Shown: positions 48,685 to 58,822 of the stretch, one piece after another
Layout: each line of letters opens with the position of its first letter
How positions within the stretch are numbered: position 1 is the stretch's first letter
NCBI RefSeq assembly: GCF_003732425.1
Contig: NZ_MOBX01000005.1
Span: forward strand, 62,001 to 126,000
Length of the DNA: 64,000 bases
Origin: Pseudomonas fluorescens
GTDB lineage: Bacteria > Pseudomonadota > Gammaproteobacteria > Pseudomonadales > Pseudomonadaceae
Direction of reading: 5' to 3'
Notes under the pieces: generated by a model
Database searches by the model: none
Told to the model about the DNA's origin: nothing
The model's input: the letters and a program-made list of their open reading frames with translations, nothing else
Made by a program: the position numbers and the translations under genes

Positions 48685-51135
48685 TTACTCCAGTGCTTTC
48701 CAGATATCCGTGGCGTACTCGCGAATCGTCCGGTCTGACGAGAACCAACCCATCCGCGCCGTATTGAGCACCGCCGAACGCCACCAGTTATTGGAGTCGT
48801 GCCAATGCGCTTCAACGCGTTTCTGCGCTTCCCAGTAGGAATCGAAGTCGGCGCAAACCAGGAAACGGTCGTAATCCACCAGCGAATCGATCAGCCCGGT
48901 ATAACGCGAGGTGTCATCCGGCGAGAACACCCCGCTACGGATTGCTTGCAGCACATCGTTCAGACGATGAGACGCGGCGATATCCGGCGCGGCGCTGAAC
49001 TCGTGGTTCTGTTTGCGCGCCTCCACCTGCTGGGCACTGAGGCCGAAGATGAACATGTGCTCGGCGCCGATGCGCTCGCACATTTCCACGTTGGCGCCGT
49101 CCAGCGTGCCGATGGTCAGCGCGCCGTTGAGGCCGAACTTCATGTTACTGGTGCCCGACGCCTCGAAACCGGCGGTGGAAATTTGCTCGGACAAGTCCGC
49201 CGCCGGAATGATGCTCTCCGCCAGGCTGACGTTGTAGTTGGGCAGGAACACCACTTTCAGCAGGCCGCGCACCGTCGGGTCGTTGTTCACTACCCGGGCG
49301 ATATCGTTGGTCAGCTTGATGATCAGTTTGGCTTGGTGATAACTCGCCGCTGCCTTACCGGCGAAGATCTTCACTCGCGGTACCCAGTCGACTTCCGGCT
49401 CGGCGCGAATCGCCTGATACAGCGCCACGGTGTGCATCAGATTGAGCAACTGGCGTTTGTATTCATGGATGCGTTTGACCTGCACATCGAACATCGCCGC
49501 CGGATTGACCGCGATGCCCAGCCGTTCGTGAATGAGATAGGCCAGGGCTTTCTTGCTGTGCAGCCGTTGCTCGGCAAAGGCTTTGCGGAACGCGGTTTTC
49601 TCGGCGAACGGTTCGAGATCGAGCAGGCGTTCTTCGGGGTTATCCAGCACCTCCGGGCCTAGAGAATCGACCAGCATCGAGGTCAGTTCGGAGTTGGCCT
49701 GGAACAGCCAGCGGCGGAAGGTAATGCCGTTGGTTTTGTTGTTGATCCGCTCCGGGTAGAGCTTGTGCAGTTCGGAAAATACCGTGCTGCGCATCAGCTG
49801 AGTGTGCAGCCCGGACACACCGTTAACACTGTGCGAACCAAGGAACGCGAGGTTGCCCATGCGCACGCGGCGACCATTGTCTTCTTCGATCAGCGACACC
49901 GCGCGCAGCACGTCGAAATCGTGAATGCCTTTGGCCCGCAGCGAGTCGATGTGCTGGGCGTTGATCAGGTAAATGATCTGCATGTGCCGTGGCAGCATGC
50001 GTTCCATCAAGCCTACTGGCCAGGTTTCCAGCGCTTCCGGCAGCAGCGTGTGGTTGGTGTACGACAGCGTGTCAACGGTGACTTGCCACGCCGCATCCCA
50101 CGCCACGTCGTAGACGTCGACCAGCTGGCGCATCAGTTCGGCCACGGCAATCGAAGGGTGGGTGTCGTTGAGCTGAATCGCCGCGTGATCGCCCAGGGTC
50201 AGCACCGAGGTGTGCATGTTGCGGTGGCGGCGCAGCAGATCCTGAAGCGAAGCGGCGACAAAGAAGTATTCCTGACGCAGGCGCAGTTCCTGCCCGGCTT
50301 CGGTGCTGTCCGCCGGGTAGAGCACGCGGGAGATACTTTCCGCGCGGGCCACTTCGGCCACCGCGCCCAAATGGTCACCGGCGTTGAAGCGCTCCAGGTG
50401 CAGGTCTTCCATGGCGCGGGCACGCCACAGGCGCAAAGTGTTGACGCTTGCCCCGCGCCAGCCGACGACCGGGGTGTCGTAAGCAATGGCACGGACGGTT
50501 TCCGCCGGCGACCAGACTTGTCTGGATTGGCCGCTGACATCGGTGACGGTTTCCACACTGCCGCCGAAGCCAATGGTGTACACGACTTCCGGACGCTCAA
50601 ATTCCCACGGGTTGCCGAAATCCAGCCAGTGTTCGGTCTGCTCCTGCTGCCAGCCATCGACGATGGCCTGACGGAACAAACCGTGCTCATAACGAATGCC
50701 GTAACCGTGGCCGGCGATGCCGAGGGTCGACATGCTTTCCATGAAGCACGCGGCCAGACGACCGAGGCCGCCGTTGCCAAGCGCCGCATCAGGTTCCAGC
50801 AAACGAATGCGCTCCAGATCGACGCCAAGTTCGGTCAACGCTTCGCGGGCGACGTCGAGCAAGCCAAGGTTGCTCAGGCTGTCGTAAAGCAAACGGCCGA
50901 TAAGGAATTCCAGCGAGAGGTAATACACCCGCTTCTGGCCTTTGCGATAGATCTGCCGGGTGTGGTCCATCCAGTGCTCGACCATGTGATCACGCGCCGC
51001 CAAAGCGATGGCTTCGAACCAGTCATGATCGAAGGCGTGATCGGGGTCTTTGCCCACCGCGTAGGTGAGTTTGGTCAGGACGGCGTCGCGAAATGCGGCC
51101 ACCTCTGCTTCGCGAACTAGTGGTTCTTGAGTCAT
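48685..51135 (-). CDS. glgP: Glycogen/maltodextrin phosphorylase GlgP
   Basis: This 816-residue GT35 enzyme releases glucose-1-phosphate from alpha-1,4-glucans. The pyridoxal-phosphate site EASGTSNMKFGLNGALTIGT is intact, as are the family blocks YYLSLEFLIGRLL, LGNGGLGRLAACFMES, NDTHPSIAVAELMR and RIHEYKRQLLN. The length is typical for bacterial phosphorylases. No other glycogen gene is adjacent. The ATG at 51135 gives MTQEPLVREAEV, but its ribosome-binding site (GAGGTCC) is only moderate. Confidence 0.96.
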   Translation of the reverse strand: MTQEPLVREAEVAAFRDAVLTKLTYAVGKDPDHAFDHDWFEAIALAARDHMVEHWMDHTRQIYRKGQKRVYYLSLEFLIGRLLYDSLSNLGLLDVAREALTELGVDLERIRLLEPDAALGNGGLGRLAACFMESMSTLGIAGHGYGIRYEHGLFRQAIVDGWQQEQTEHWLDFGNPWEFERPEVVYTIGFGGSVETVTDVSGQSRQVWSPAETVRAIAYDTPVVGWRGASVNTLRLWRARAMEDLHLERFNAGDHLGAVAEVARAESISRVLYPADSTEAGQELRLRQEYFFVAASLQDLLRRHRNMHTSVLTLGDHAAIQLNDTHPSIAVAELMRQLVDVYDVAWDAAWQVTVDTLSYTNHTLLPEALETWPVGLMERMLPRHMQIIYLINAQHIDSLRAKGIHDFDVLRAVSLIEEDNGRRVRMGNLAFLGSHSVNGVSGLHTQLMRSTVFSELHKLYPERINNKTNGITFRRWLFQANSELTSMLVDSLGPEVLDNPEERLLDLEPFAEKTAFRKAFAEQRLHSKKALAYLIHERLGIAVNPAAMFDVQVKRIHEYKRQLLNLMHTVALYQAIRAEPEVDWVPRVKIFAGKAAASYHQAKLIIKLTNDIARVVNNDPTVRGLLKVVFLPNYNVSLAESIIPAADLSEQISTAGFEASGTSNMKFGLNGALTIGTLDGANVEMCERIGAEHMFIFGLSAQQVEARKQNHEFSAAPDIAASHRLNDVLQAIRSGVFSPDDTSRYTGLIDSLVDYDRFLVCADFDSYWEAQKRVEAHWHDSNNWWRSAVLNTARMGWFSSDRTIREYATDIWKALE

Positions 51136-51395
51136 CGATAGGACCTCGGGCGAACGGGGAATTGTCTGAGCCTAGACGGTCTGACCGACGGTAGAGGCTC
51201 TGGTTCGGCAGTTTTTCCAGAGACTTTGAGCTGGCCCGGCATTACCTTGGCGGATCAGCTAATGAATGCAGGGGCCGTGCCGAATTGTTCGGAAAAATGC
51301 CTGCATGGAGAAAAAATCTGGCGAAAGGTTGTTCAAAAATCCACCAGTCCCGGTATGATCGCGCGCCCTGATGCACACACGCCTGGTAACTCCCG

Positions 51396-51833
51396 ATGAT
51401 GAAGCCCAACCTGATTGCCGCCGCCGAGATCGATCGTCTCGATACGTGGGCCAAATACTCGGCCCCGATGTGCGGTTCCTGCATGTCCAGCTGCTGCACG
51501 CTGCCGGTCGAAGTGAAGATCAAGGATCTGGTGCGCATCGGTGTGGTCGACGAGTTCGAACTGGGCGACCCGCCGAAGAACATCGCCAAGCGTCTGCAAA
51601 AGGAAGGCCTGGTCGAGCGCTTCAATCAGAAGTCGGGGATCTTCACCCTCCAGCGCATGAGCAACAACGATTGCTACTACCTGGATCGTAAGAGCCGCCT
51701 GTGCACCATTTATGACAAGCGCCCCGACACGTGCCGCAATCACCCGAAAATCGGCCCGCGCCCGGGATATTGCGCGTACAAGCCGAAGGAAGTCGAGCGA
51801 GTGCAGAATTTCCGCGCAATCGAGAAGTTCTGA
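51396..51833 (+). CDS. YkgJ-family cysteine-cluster protein
   Basis: This 145-residue protein has an amino-terminal cysteine cluster CGSCMSSCC (CxxCxxxCC) and a second group DCYYL, CTIYDKRPDTCRNHP and YCAYKP. This is the pattern of the zinc/iron-chelating YkgJ/Fe-S oxidoreductase-like family. It probably binds a metal or iron-sulfur cluster, but the activity is unknown. Two consecutive ATG codons (51396, 51399) are possible starts. It converges on typA across a shared terminator. Confidence 0.85.
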   Translation: MMKPNLIAAAEIDRLDTWAKYSAPMCGSCMSSCCTLPVEVKIKDLVRIGVVDEFELGDPPKNIAKRLQKEGLVERFNQKSGIFTLQRMSNNDCYYLDRKSRLCTIYDKRPDTCRNHPKIGPRPGYCAYKPKEVERVQNFRAIEKF

Positions 51834-51868
51834 TCTCTTCTGGAATTTGCTGCGGCTGATCCGCCGCC

Positions 51869-51931
51869 TTCGCGAGCAGGCTCGCTCCCACATTGGAATG
51901 CGCTCCCCTGTGGGAGCGAGCCTGCTCGCGA
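51869..51931. repeat. Family B intergenic inverted repeat, copy 7
   Basis: A facing pair of GTGGGAGCGAGCCTGCTCGC lies just before the bidirectional terminator between the converging cysteine-cluster gene and typA. Confidence 0.87.
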
Positions 51932-51969
51932 TGGGGCCGGCACAAACAGCGCGTAAACCCCAGACAAAC

Positions 51970-52007
51970 AAAAACGCCCCCGGTCTCGCGACCGGGGGCG
52001 TTTTTTT
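51970..52007. terminator. Bidirectional terminator between the cysteine-cluster gene and typA
   Basis: A perfect 15-base stem AAAACGCCCCCGGTC / GACCGGGGGCGTTTT has a TCGC loop and T-runs on both strands. Confidence 0.94.
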
Positions 52008-52023
52008 CAAGCCGGGCTAATTA

Positions 52024-53844
52024 TTACGCCTTGGCTTTCTTGGCAGCGCGGGTACGCTCGCTTTCGTCCAGGATCTTCTTGCGAAGACGGATGGACTTAG
52101 GAGTTACTTCGCACAGCTCGTCTTCCTGGATGTATTCCAGAGCCTGTTCCAGAGTGAAGCGAACAGGTGGGACCAGAGCGATGGTTTCGTCTTTACCCGA
52201 AGCACGCATGTTGTCGAGCTTCTTGCCTTTGGTTGGGTTCACACCCAGGTCGTTGTCGCGGCTGTTCTGGCCAACGATTTGACCGTTGTAGATCTCTTGA
52301 CCGTGTTCTACGAACAGCTTGCCACGAGCCTGCAGGGTTTCCAGCGAGTAGGTCAGTGCCTTACCGGTTTCAACCGAAACCAGAACGCCGTTCTGACGGC
52401 CGGACATGTGGCCCGACTTGACGGTGTCGTAACGATCGAAGATCGAGGTCAGGATGCCAGCACCGTTGGTCAGGGTCAGGAACTGGTTACGGAAACCGAT
52501 CAGACCACGAGCAGGGATGTTGTACTCCAGACGAACACGGCCCTTGCCATCCGGCACCATGTTGGTCAGGTCGCCTTTACGCAGACCCATCTCTTCCATG
52601 ACCTTGCCCTGCGAATCTTCAGGGATGTCGATGGTCACGTTTTCGAACGGTTCTTGTTTCACGCCGTTCACTTCACGAATGATCACTTCCGGACGGCCCA
52701 GGGCCAGTTCGAAGCCTTCGCGACGCATGGTTTCGATCAGAACCGAGAGGTGCAGCTCACCACGGCCGGAAACCTTGAACTTGTCGGCGGTGTCGCCTTC
52801 TTCAACTTTCAGGGCAACGTTGTACAGCAGCTCTTTGTCCAGACGATCCTTGATGTTACGGGAGGTCACGAACTTGCCTTCTTTACCGCAGAATGGCGAG
52901 TCGTTTACCTGGAACGTCATGGAAACGGTTGGCTCGTCAACGGTCAGCGGCTTCATCGCTTCAACATTCAGCGGGTCGCACAGAGTGTCGGAGATGAACA
53001 GCTCGTCGAAGCCGCTGATGCAGACGATGTCGCCGGCAGCTGCTTCTTCAACGTCAACGCGGTGCAGACCGTGGTGACCCATCAGCTTCAGGATACGACC
53101 GTTGCGGCGCTTGCCTTCGGCGTCGATGGCGACAACCGGAGTGTTCGGCTTGACGCGGCCACGAGCGATACGGCCAACACCGATAACACCCAGGAAGCTG
53201 TTGTAGTCCAGAGCGGAGATCTGCATCTGGAACGGACCATCACGGTCAACGGCCGGAGGCGGAACGTGGTCGACTACCGCTTGGTACAGCGGGGTCATGT
53301 CTTCCGCCATGGCGGTGTGATCCAGACCGGCAATACCGTTCAGGGCCGAGGCGTAAACAACCTGGAAGTCCAGTTGTTCTTCGGTCGCACCGAGGTTGTC
53401 GAACAGGTCGAAGATCTGGTCCAGAACCCAGTCCGGACGCGCGCCTGGACGGTCAACCTTGTTGATCACCACGATTGGACGCAGGCCGGCTTCGAAAGCC
53501 TTCTTGGTCACGAAACGGGTTTGCGGCATAGGGCCGTCTTGAGCGTCAACCAGCAGCAGAACGGAGTCAACCATCGACATTACGCGCTCAACTTCGCCGC
53601 CGAAGTCGGCGTGGCCCGGGGTGTCCACGATGTTGATGTGGTAGCCGTTCCAGTTGATGGCGGTGTTTTTCGCCAGAATGGTAATACCGCGCTCTTTTTC
53701 CTGGTCGTTGGAGTCCATCACGCGCTCGTCGTTGAGCTCGTTGCGCTCCAGAGTGCCGGATTGACGCAGGAGTTTGTCTACCAGGGTGGTTTTACCATGG
53801 TCAACGTGGGCAATGATGGCGATGTTGCGTAGATTTTCGATCAC
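52024..53844 (-). CDS. typA: Ribosome-associated GTPase TypA/BipA
   Basis: This 606-residue translational GTPase is related to EF-G. The G1 motif is [10 protein letters not shown] (12-21), switch I ERGITI (51-56), G3 [10 protein letters not shown] (74-83) and G4 NKVD (128-131). Domain II and the BipA-specific C-terminal domain ([36 protein letters not shown]) follow. It assists 50S assembly and stress or cold adaptation. Translation starts at a GTG (53844) that gives [17 protein letters not shown], with no alternative nearby. Confidence 0.97.
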   Translation of the reverse strand: MIENLRNIAIIAHVDHGKTTLVDKLLRQSGTLERNELNDERVMDSNDQEKERGITILAKNTAINWNGYHINIVDTPGHADFGGEVERVMSMVDSVLLLVDAQDGPMPQTRFVTKKAFEAGLRPIVVINKVDRPGARPDWVLDQIFDLFDNLGATEEQLDFQVVYASALNGIAGLDHTAMAEDMTPLYQAVVDHVPPPAVDRDGPFQMQISALDYNSFLGVIGVGRIARGRVKPNTPVVAIDAEGKRRNGRILKLMGHHGLHRVDVEEAAAGDIVCISGFDELFISDTLCDPLNVEAMKPLTVDEPTVSMTFQVNDSPFCGKEGKFVTSRNIKDRLDKELLYNVALKVEEGDTADKFKVSGRGELHLSVLIETMRREGFELALGRPEVIIREVNGVKQEPFENVTIDIPEDSQGKVMEEMGLRKGDLTNMVPDGKGRVRLEYNIPARGLIGFRNQFLTLTNGAGILTSIFDRYDTVKSGHMSGRQNGVLVSVETGKALTYSLETLQARGKLFVEHGQEIYNGQIVGQNSRDNDLGVNPTKGKKLDNMRASGKDETIALVPPVRFTLEQALEYIQEDELCEVTPKSIRLRKKILDESERTRAAKKAKA

Positions 53845-53983
53845 TTGTGTATCTCGATCAGAGGATTCGGTTTGCTGACAAGTCTTGGCAGCGATTAGCA
53901 GTAGTGTCCGGCATGGCCGTTACAGCTTGACGGCGGTGTCGGGGGGCCGGTGACGCAGGCCACAGGCAAACAGCCCCGGGCAC

Positions 53984-55438
53984 TTAGCTCGGTCGATAAA
54001 CGCGCACATTGGCATGCCCCTCACTGAGCAAATGGTGAGCATGCAGGCGACTCATCACGCCTTTGTCGCAATACAGCAGGTACTGGCGAGTCGGATCCAG
54101 CTCCTTGAAACGAGCGTTCACTGCGTAGAACGGCATCGTCTGTACTTCTACGCCAGCGATTTCCAGCGGCTCATCCTCGGCGGCATCCGGGTGACGGATG
54201 TCGATCACGATCTGACCGGCCAGTGCTTCGCTGACTTCTTCAATCTGTACGTCCTGGCCCAATTCGTCGATCACCCGATCGATCGGCACCAGTTTGGCGT
54301 TTTCGAGCGCACGCTCGAGCACCGCCATGTCGAATTCTTTCTCTTCGTGCTCAACGCGACCGCGTTTGGCAGCAGTCTTCGGATTAACCGAAATGACCCC
54401 GCAGTACTCCGGCATGTGCCGGGCGAAATCGGCGGTGCCGATCTCGTTGGCCGTGTCGATGATGTCCTGCTTGTGCGCCACGATCAGCGGACGCAGGACC
54501 AGTTTGTCGGTCACGCAGTCAATCACCGACAGGTTCGGCAGGGTCTGGCTCGACACCTGGGAGATCGCCTCGCCGGTGACCAGCGCTTCGATGTGCAGGC
54601 GGTCAGCAATGTTGGAAGCCGCGCGCAACATCATACGCTTCAATACGACGCCCATATGACTGTTATCGACTTTGCCGAGAATTTCGCCCAGGACTTCTTC
54701 GAACGGAACACTGACAAATAGCACGCGTTGCGAGCTGCCGTACTTCTTCCAGATGAAATGCGCGACTTCCATCACGCCCAATTCGTGGGCACGACCGCCC
54801 AGATTGAAGAAGCAGAAGTGCGTCATCAGACCGCGACGAATGATCTGGTAAGCCGCAACCGTCGAATCAAAGCCGCCCGACATCAAGACCAGCGTCTGCT
54901 CCAACGCGCCAAGCGGATAGCCGCCGATGCCGTTGTGCTGACTGTGGATGACAAACAACCGTTTGTCGCGAACTTCGATACGGACTTCGATTTCCGGCGC
55001 TTTCAGGTCGATACCGGCAGCACCGCACTCACGGCGCAGCTTGCTGCCGACATATTTTTCGACGTCCATCGAGCTGAACGTATGCTTGCCCGCGCGCTTG
55101 CAGCGCACCGAGAAAATCTTCCCGGCCAGCGCATCGCCGTAGTGCTGTTTGCACTTCTCGGTGATGTCGTCGAAGTCGCCCAGCGGGTACTCGTCGATCT
55201 GCAGAAAGTGCGCGATGCCCGGCATGCAGGTCAGACGCTCACCCATCTCTTTCAAGGCTTTGGGGTCGGTAACGCGGGTTTCCAGCTCGAGATTGTCCCA
55301 CACACCATTCACCACCACGGCCGGGTCCAGGTCACGGAGCACGGTGCGGATGTTCTTGGCCAGCTGGCGGATGAACTTCGTCCGGACAGGTCGGCTTTTG
55401 ATGGTGATCTCGGGGAAGACTTTTACGATTAGTTTCAT
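53984..55438 (-). CDS. thiI: tRNA uridine 4-sulfurtransferase ThiI
   Basis: This 484-residue enzyme makes 4-thiouridine in tRNA and supplies sulfur for the thiazole of thiamine. It has an amino-terminal ferredoxin-like/THUMP domain (residues 1-165), the PP-loop SGGFDST (187-193) and a C-terminal rhodanese domain, with the catalytic Cys457 in LLYCDKG. The frame opens 21 codons earlier, but the ATG at 55438 gives the family start [15 protein letters not shown]. It is divergent from glnA. Confidence 0.96.
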   Translation of the reverse strand: MKLIVKVFPEITIKSRPVRTKFIRQLAKNIRTVLRDLDPAVVVNGVWDNLELETRVTDPKALKEMGERLTCMPGIAHFLQIDEYPLGDFDDITEKCKQHYGDALAGKIFSVRCKRAGKHTFSSMDVEKYVGSKLRRECGAAGIDLKAPEIEVRIEVRDKRLFVIHSQHNGIGGYPLGALEQTLVLMSGGFDSTVAAYQIIRRGLMTHFCFFNLGGRAHELGVMEVAHFIWKKYGSSQRVLFVSVPFEEVLGEILGKVDNSHMGVVLKRMMLRAASNIADRLHIEALVTGEAISQVSSQTLPNLSVIDCVTDKLVLRPLIVAHKQDIIDTANEIGTADFARHMPEYCGVISVNPKTAAKRGRVEHEEKEFDMAVLERALENAKLVPIDRVIDELGQDVQIEEVSEALAGQIVIDIRHPDAAEDEPLEIAGVEVQTMPFYAVNARFKELDPTRQYLLYCDKGVMSRLHAHHLLSEGHANVRVYRPS

Positions 55439-55535
55439 GAAAACAGCGCGCGAACGGCCAGCCGAAAAAGGGGGGCGCGGATTATAGCGGAAATTGCTCA
55501 AGGTTTAACCAGTTAATGTGCAGAAGGTTTTGTGC

Positions 55536-55550
55536 GCACCAAAACGGGTC
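55536..55550 (+). promoter_or_regulatory. Weak NtrC-like site upstream of glnA
   Basis: GCACCAAAACGGGTC keeps the left half GCACCA of the NtrC dyad and matches about ten of fifteen core positions. It overlaps the larger imperfect palindrome 55527-55545 and lies about 140 bases above the predicted glnA start. This is a tentative call. Confidence 0.35.
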
Positions 55551-55654
55551 ATTTACAGATTGTGACGCTACATTAAAGGGCGAGAATTTCCGTTTTGAGG
55601 CGCCTTGCAGCAAGATAAGCGTGAATTTGGGGCAAAAAACCCATGCTGGGGCAC

Positions 55655-55670
55655 TGGCATGCAATTTGCT
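55655..55670 (+). promoter_or_regulatory. Sigma-54 (-24/-12) promoter of glnA
   Basis: TGGCATGCAATTTGCT has TGGCA and TTGC at exact sigma-54 spacing; the start is expected near 55682, about 84 bases before the glnA ATG. NtrC-dependent sigma-54 transcription of glnA is known in related bacteria. Confidence 0.8.
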
Positions 55671-55765
55671 CCCTTGTGAGGCAGGTTGCCTTGGCAGAGT
55701 ATTCGCGCCGGCATCACCACTATTAAGGGCATCCACTACCCGCCCTAATTCACCCGGAGGACACT

Positions 55766-57172
55766 ATGTCGAAGTCGGTTCAACTCATCAAAGATCATGA
55801 CGTCAAGTGGATTGATCTGCGCTTCACGGACACCAAAGGCACTCAGCACCACGTGACCATGCCGGCTCGCGATGCGCTGGAAGACGACTTCTTCGAAGTC
55901 GGCAAGATGTTCGACGGTTCCTCCATCGCTGGCTGGAAAGGCATCGAAGCCTCCGACATGATCCTGCTGCCGGACGACGAAACTGCCGTTCTCGACCCGT
56001 TCACCGAAGACGCGACCCTGATCCTGGTCTGCGACATCATCGAACCGTCGACCATGCAAGGTTACGATCGTGACCCACGCGCCATTGCTCACCGCGCCGA
56101 GGAATACCTGAAGACCACCGGTATCGGTGACACCGTCTTCGCCGGTCCAGAACCTGAATTCTTCATCTTCGACGAAGTGAAGTTCAAGTCGGACATCTCC
56201 GGTTCGATGTTCAAAATCTACTCCGAACAAGGTTCGTGGATGTCCGACCAGGACATCGAAGGCGGTAACAAGGGTCACCGTCCAGGCGTCAAAGGGGGCT
56301 ACTTCCCGGTTCCGCCGTTCGACCACGACCACGAAATCCGTACTGCCATGTGCAACGCACTGGAAGAGATGGGCCAGACCGTTGAAGTTCACCACCACGA
56401 AGTGGCGACTGCCGGTCAGAACGAAATCGGTGTCAAGTTCAACACCCTGGTGAAGAAAGCTGACGAAGTTCAGACTCTGAAATACGTTGTTCACAACGTT
56501 GCCGACGCATACGGCCGCACCGCGACCTTCATGCCGAAGCCACTGTACGGCGACAACGGCTCGGGCATGCACGTCCACATGTCCATCGCCAAAGACGGCA
56601 AGAACACCTTCGCTGGCGAAGGCTATGCCGGCCTGTCCGAAACCGCCCTGTACTTCATCGGCGGTATCATCAAGCACGGTAAAGCACTGAACGGCTTCAC
56701 CAACCCGGCCACCAACTCCTACAAGCGTCTGGTGCCAGGTTTCGAAGCTCCGGTCATGCTGGCCTACTCGGCTCGCAACCGTTCCGCCTCGATCCGTATT
56801 CCTTACGTCAACAGCCCACGCGGCCGTCGTATCGAAGCACGTTTCCCGGATCCGGCTGCTAACCCGTACCTGGCTTTCGCCGCACTGCTGATGGCCGGCC
56901 TGGACGGTATCCAGAATAAGATCCACCCAGGCGATGCCGCTGACAAAAACCTGTACGACCTGCCGCCTGAAGAGGCGAAAGAGATCCCACAAGTTTGCGG
57001 CAGCCTGAAAGAAGCTCTGGAAGAACTGGATAAAGGCCGTGCGTTCCTGACCAAGGGCGGCGTGTTCTCCGACGACTTCATCGACGCTTACATCGCGCTG
57101 AAATCCGAAGAAGAAATCAAGGTGCGTACCTTCGTACACCCACTGGAATATGAGCTGTACTACAGCTGCTGA
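55766..57172 (+). CDS. glnA: Glutamine synthetase type I GlnA
   Basis: This 468-residue type I glutamine synthetase condenses ammonia and glutamate to glutamine. Typical blocks are [61 protein letters not shown] and the [18 protein letters not shown] loop. The adenylylation site is Tyr397 in [11 protein letters not shown], the same number as in E. coli. GGAGG precedes the ATG by seven bases. Unlike E. coli, two DUF4124 genes separate it from glnL-glnG. Confidence 0.98.
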   Translation: MSKSVQLIKDHDVKWIDLRFTDTKGTQHHVTMPARDALEDDFFEVGKMFDGSSIAGWKGIEASDMILLPDDETAVLDPFTEDATLILVCDIIEPSTMQGYDRDPRAIAHRAEEYLKTTGIGDTVFAGPEPEFFIFDEVKFKSDISGSMFKIYSEQGSWMSDQDIEGGNKGHRPGVKGGYFPVPPFDHDHEIRTAMCNALEEMGQTVEVHHHEVATAGQNEIGVKFNTLVKKADEVQTLKYVVHNVADAYGRTATFMPKPLYGDNGSGMHVHMSIAKDGKNTFAGEGYAGLSETALYFIGGIIKHGKALNGFTNPATNSYKRLVPGFEAPVMLAYSARNRSASIRIPYVNSPRGRRIEARFPDPAANPYLAFAALLMAGLDGIQNKIHPGDAADKNLYDLPPEEAKEIPQVCGSLKEALEELDKGRAFLTKGGVFSDDFIDAYIALKSEEEIKVRTFVHPLEYELYYSC

Positions 57173-57201
57173 TCCGGTAGCGCTGCGCTACGCGGCGTGA
57201 C

Positions 57202-57233
57202 AAAAAGAGGCCTCCTTCGGGAGGCCTTTTTTA
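57202..57233 (+). terminator. glnA terminator
   Basis: The stem AGGCCTCC / GGAGGCCT with a TTCG tetraloop is followed by six T; it starts 30 bases after the glnA stop. A smaller hairpin GTAGCG-CTG-CGCTAC (57177-57191) precedes it. Confidence 0.93.
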
Positions 57234-57266
57234 TTGCCCGCGATTTATGGCGCAACACAAATCCCT

Positions 57267-57353
57267 GTGGGAGCGAGCCTGCTCGCGAAGGCTTCGCATC
57301 AGTCACTATCACTGTCAATGACGCACCGCATTCGCGAGCAGGCTCGCTCCCAC
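57267..57353. repeat. Family B intergenic inverted repeat, copy 8
   Basis: A facing pair of GTGGGAGCGAGCCTGCTCGC with a loop of about 40 bases lies between the glnA terminator and the first DUF4124 gene. Confidence 0.88.
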
Positions 57354-57458
57354 AGGGGATTTGTGACGTCTGAATGATCACCGGATGTGTGCCGGGTTGG
57401 GCCAACTGCCGCGACTGTCCTATGCTGCACCCCATCGTTTTCAATCCCGGTCGATTTC

Positions 57459-57971
57459 ATGGGTCGCACCTTTCTTTACATACTGCTGGTGATCGCCCTG
57501 CCCGCCGCCGCGCAGATCTACAAGTACACCGATGCCAACGGCAACACGGTCTACAGCGATCACTCGCCGGACGGCGTGCAGGCGCAAACGGTGGAGTTGC
57601 CGCCGCTCAATCGTGTCGAGCCGCAAGCACCCAGTGCGCCACCCGCGGTGGAAGCCGACAACCGTCAACCTGCGCGCAATGCCTACGACATTCTCGAACT
57701 GGCCGGCCTGCCGACCGAAGAAGCCCTGCGCGCCAACAACGGCACCTTCACCGTCAATGTGCTGATCAAGCCGCGCCTGCAAGCACCGCATCAATTAAGG
57801 CTGGTATTGGACGATGAGCCTTACGGTCAGCCGAGCAACGTGCCAATCCTGCAACTGGTAAACGTAGATCGCGGCGAGCATCGTCTTGCGGTACAGGTGA
57901 TTGATGGGCAGACAATCATCCAGCAAAGTCCGCCAGTAGCCCTCAGCGTGCAGCGAGTGCACAAGCCATGA
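57459..57971 (+). CDS. DUF4124 domain protein, first copy
   Basis: This 170-residue exported protein has a short signal peptide (FLYILLVIALPAAAQ) and directly after it the DUF4124 motif IYKYTDANGNTVYSDHSP. A proline-rich linker and a beta-rich C-terminal half (FTVNVLIKPRLQAPHQLRLVLDDEPYG) follow. The ATG at 57459 was taken because it begins the signal peptide; the frame is open earlier. The second copy starts within its stop codon. The function is unknown; a periplasmic or cell-wall role is only a guess. Confidence 0.85.
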   Translation: MGRTFLYILLVIALPAAAQIYKYTDANGNTVYSDHSPDGVQAQTVELPPLNRVEPQAPSAPPAVEADNRQPARNAYDILELAGLPTEEALRANNGTFTVNVLIKPRLQAPHQLRLVLDDEPYGQPSNVPILQLVNVDRGEHRLAVQVIDGQTIIQQSPPVALSVQRVHKP

Positions 57972-58591
57972 TCCGCGCGTGGTTGTTCGTCCTGTCGGCA
58001 CTGATGACGCTGCAAGCTTCGGCAGAGGTCTTCACCTACACCGACGCCCAAGGCAATCGCGTGTTTACCGATCAGCCGCGCGGCAACGCAAAGCGCGTAC
58101 CTATTGCGACCAGCAATCGCATGTCCGCAAACCCGACGGCCAGCGCACCAATCACCACGGCAAAAAAACCTCCGGAACAACCGCTGTTCCACTACGACAT
58201 GCTGCGCATTCTGGTGCCCGAACCCGATGCCACGATTCGCAGCAGTGCAGGGGAAATCATCGTCAGCGTCACCAGCGAACCCAGCCTGCAAAAAGGTCAT
58301 CGCTATCGCCTGCTGCTGGACGGCCAGCCCACCGGCGAACCGGGATTGAGCCCGGTGTTCCCGTTGAGCAACATCGACCGTGGCAGCCACAACCTGTCCG
58401 TGGAAATCCTCGACGCCGAAGGCCGCACCGTCGAACGCACCGCCAACCAGCCCTTCCACATGCTGCGCATCTCCCTCGCACAAAAACGCCAGGTCAAACC
58501 CTGCACCACCGACGATTACGGCGTCCGCCCGGAATGCCCGTTGAAAGACAAACCGCCCGAGCCGAAAAACCCCTTCCTGCGTTTCTTCTAA
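57968..58591 (+). CDS. DUF4124 domain protein, second copy
   Basis: This 207-residue exported protein has a signal peptide (MIRAWLFVLSALMTLQASA) and the DUF4124 motif EVFTYTDAQGNRVFTDQP, then a beta-rich domain parallel to that of the first copy (VSVTSEPSLQKGHRYRLLLDGQPTGEPG, then FPLSNIDRGSHNLSVEILD). The two are diverged tandem paralogs, overlapping by ATGA and so co-translated. The C-terminal tail holds two cysteines (PCTTDDYGVRPECPLKDK) that could form a disulfide. The function is unknown. Confidence 0.85.
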   Translation: MIRAWLFVLSALMTLQASAEVFTYTDAQGNRVFTDQPRGNAKRVPIATSNRMSANPTASAPITTAKKPPEQPLFHYDMLRILVPEPDATIRSSAGEIIVSVTSEPSLQKGHRYRLLLDGQPTGEPGLSPVFPLSNIDRGSHNLSVEILDAEGRTVERTANQPFHMLRISLAQKRQVKPCTTDDYGVRPECPLKDKPPEPKNPFLRFF

Positions 58592-58606
58592 CGCTGTTCA
58601 GCTTTG

Positions 58607-58623
58607 CGCACTATATTGGTGCA
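58607..58623 (+). promoter_or_regulatory. NtrC-binding site upstream of glnL
   Basis: CGCACTATATTGGTGCA differs from the NtrC consensus TGCACCATATTGGTGCA at only two positions. It lies about 160 bases before the predicted sigma-54 start of glnL. Confidence 0.8.
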
Positions 58624-58749
58624 ATAGCTTGCACCCTACTCACATTCCAACCCATTTTGGTTCGAAACTACCCGTGAAAGCTGGCCCTGTGCCACGCAAA
58701 CGAGCGTCAAACGCCTGTTTCACGGGTTAAACGCTTCTTTTCGGAGCCT

Positions 58750-58765
58750 TGGTTTGGTTTTTGCA
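58750..58765 (+). promoter_or_regulatory. Candidate sigma-54 promoter of glnL-glnG
   Basis: TGGTTTGGTTTTTGCA keeps GG and GC at exact sigma-54 spacing with a strong TTTGCA -12 element, although the -24 element is TGGTTT and not TGGCAC. The start would be near 58777, 46 bases before the ATG. An inverted repeat CCCGTGAAA / TTTCACGGG (58671-58726) lies between this and the NtrC site. Confidence 0.6.
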
Positions 58766-58822
58766 TTTTCCCGATACCGATGCTTGCTTGTTGCGCACGC
58801 TCCGCCCCCAAAAGAGGCTCCG

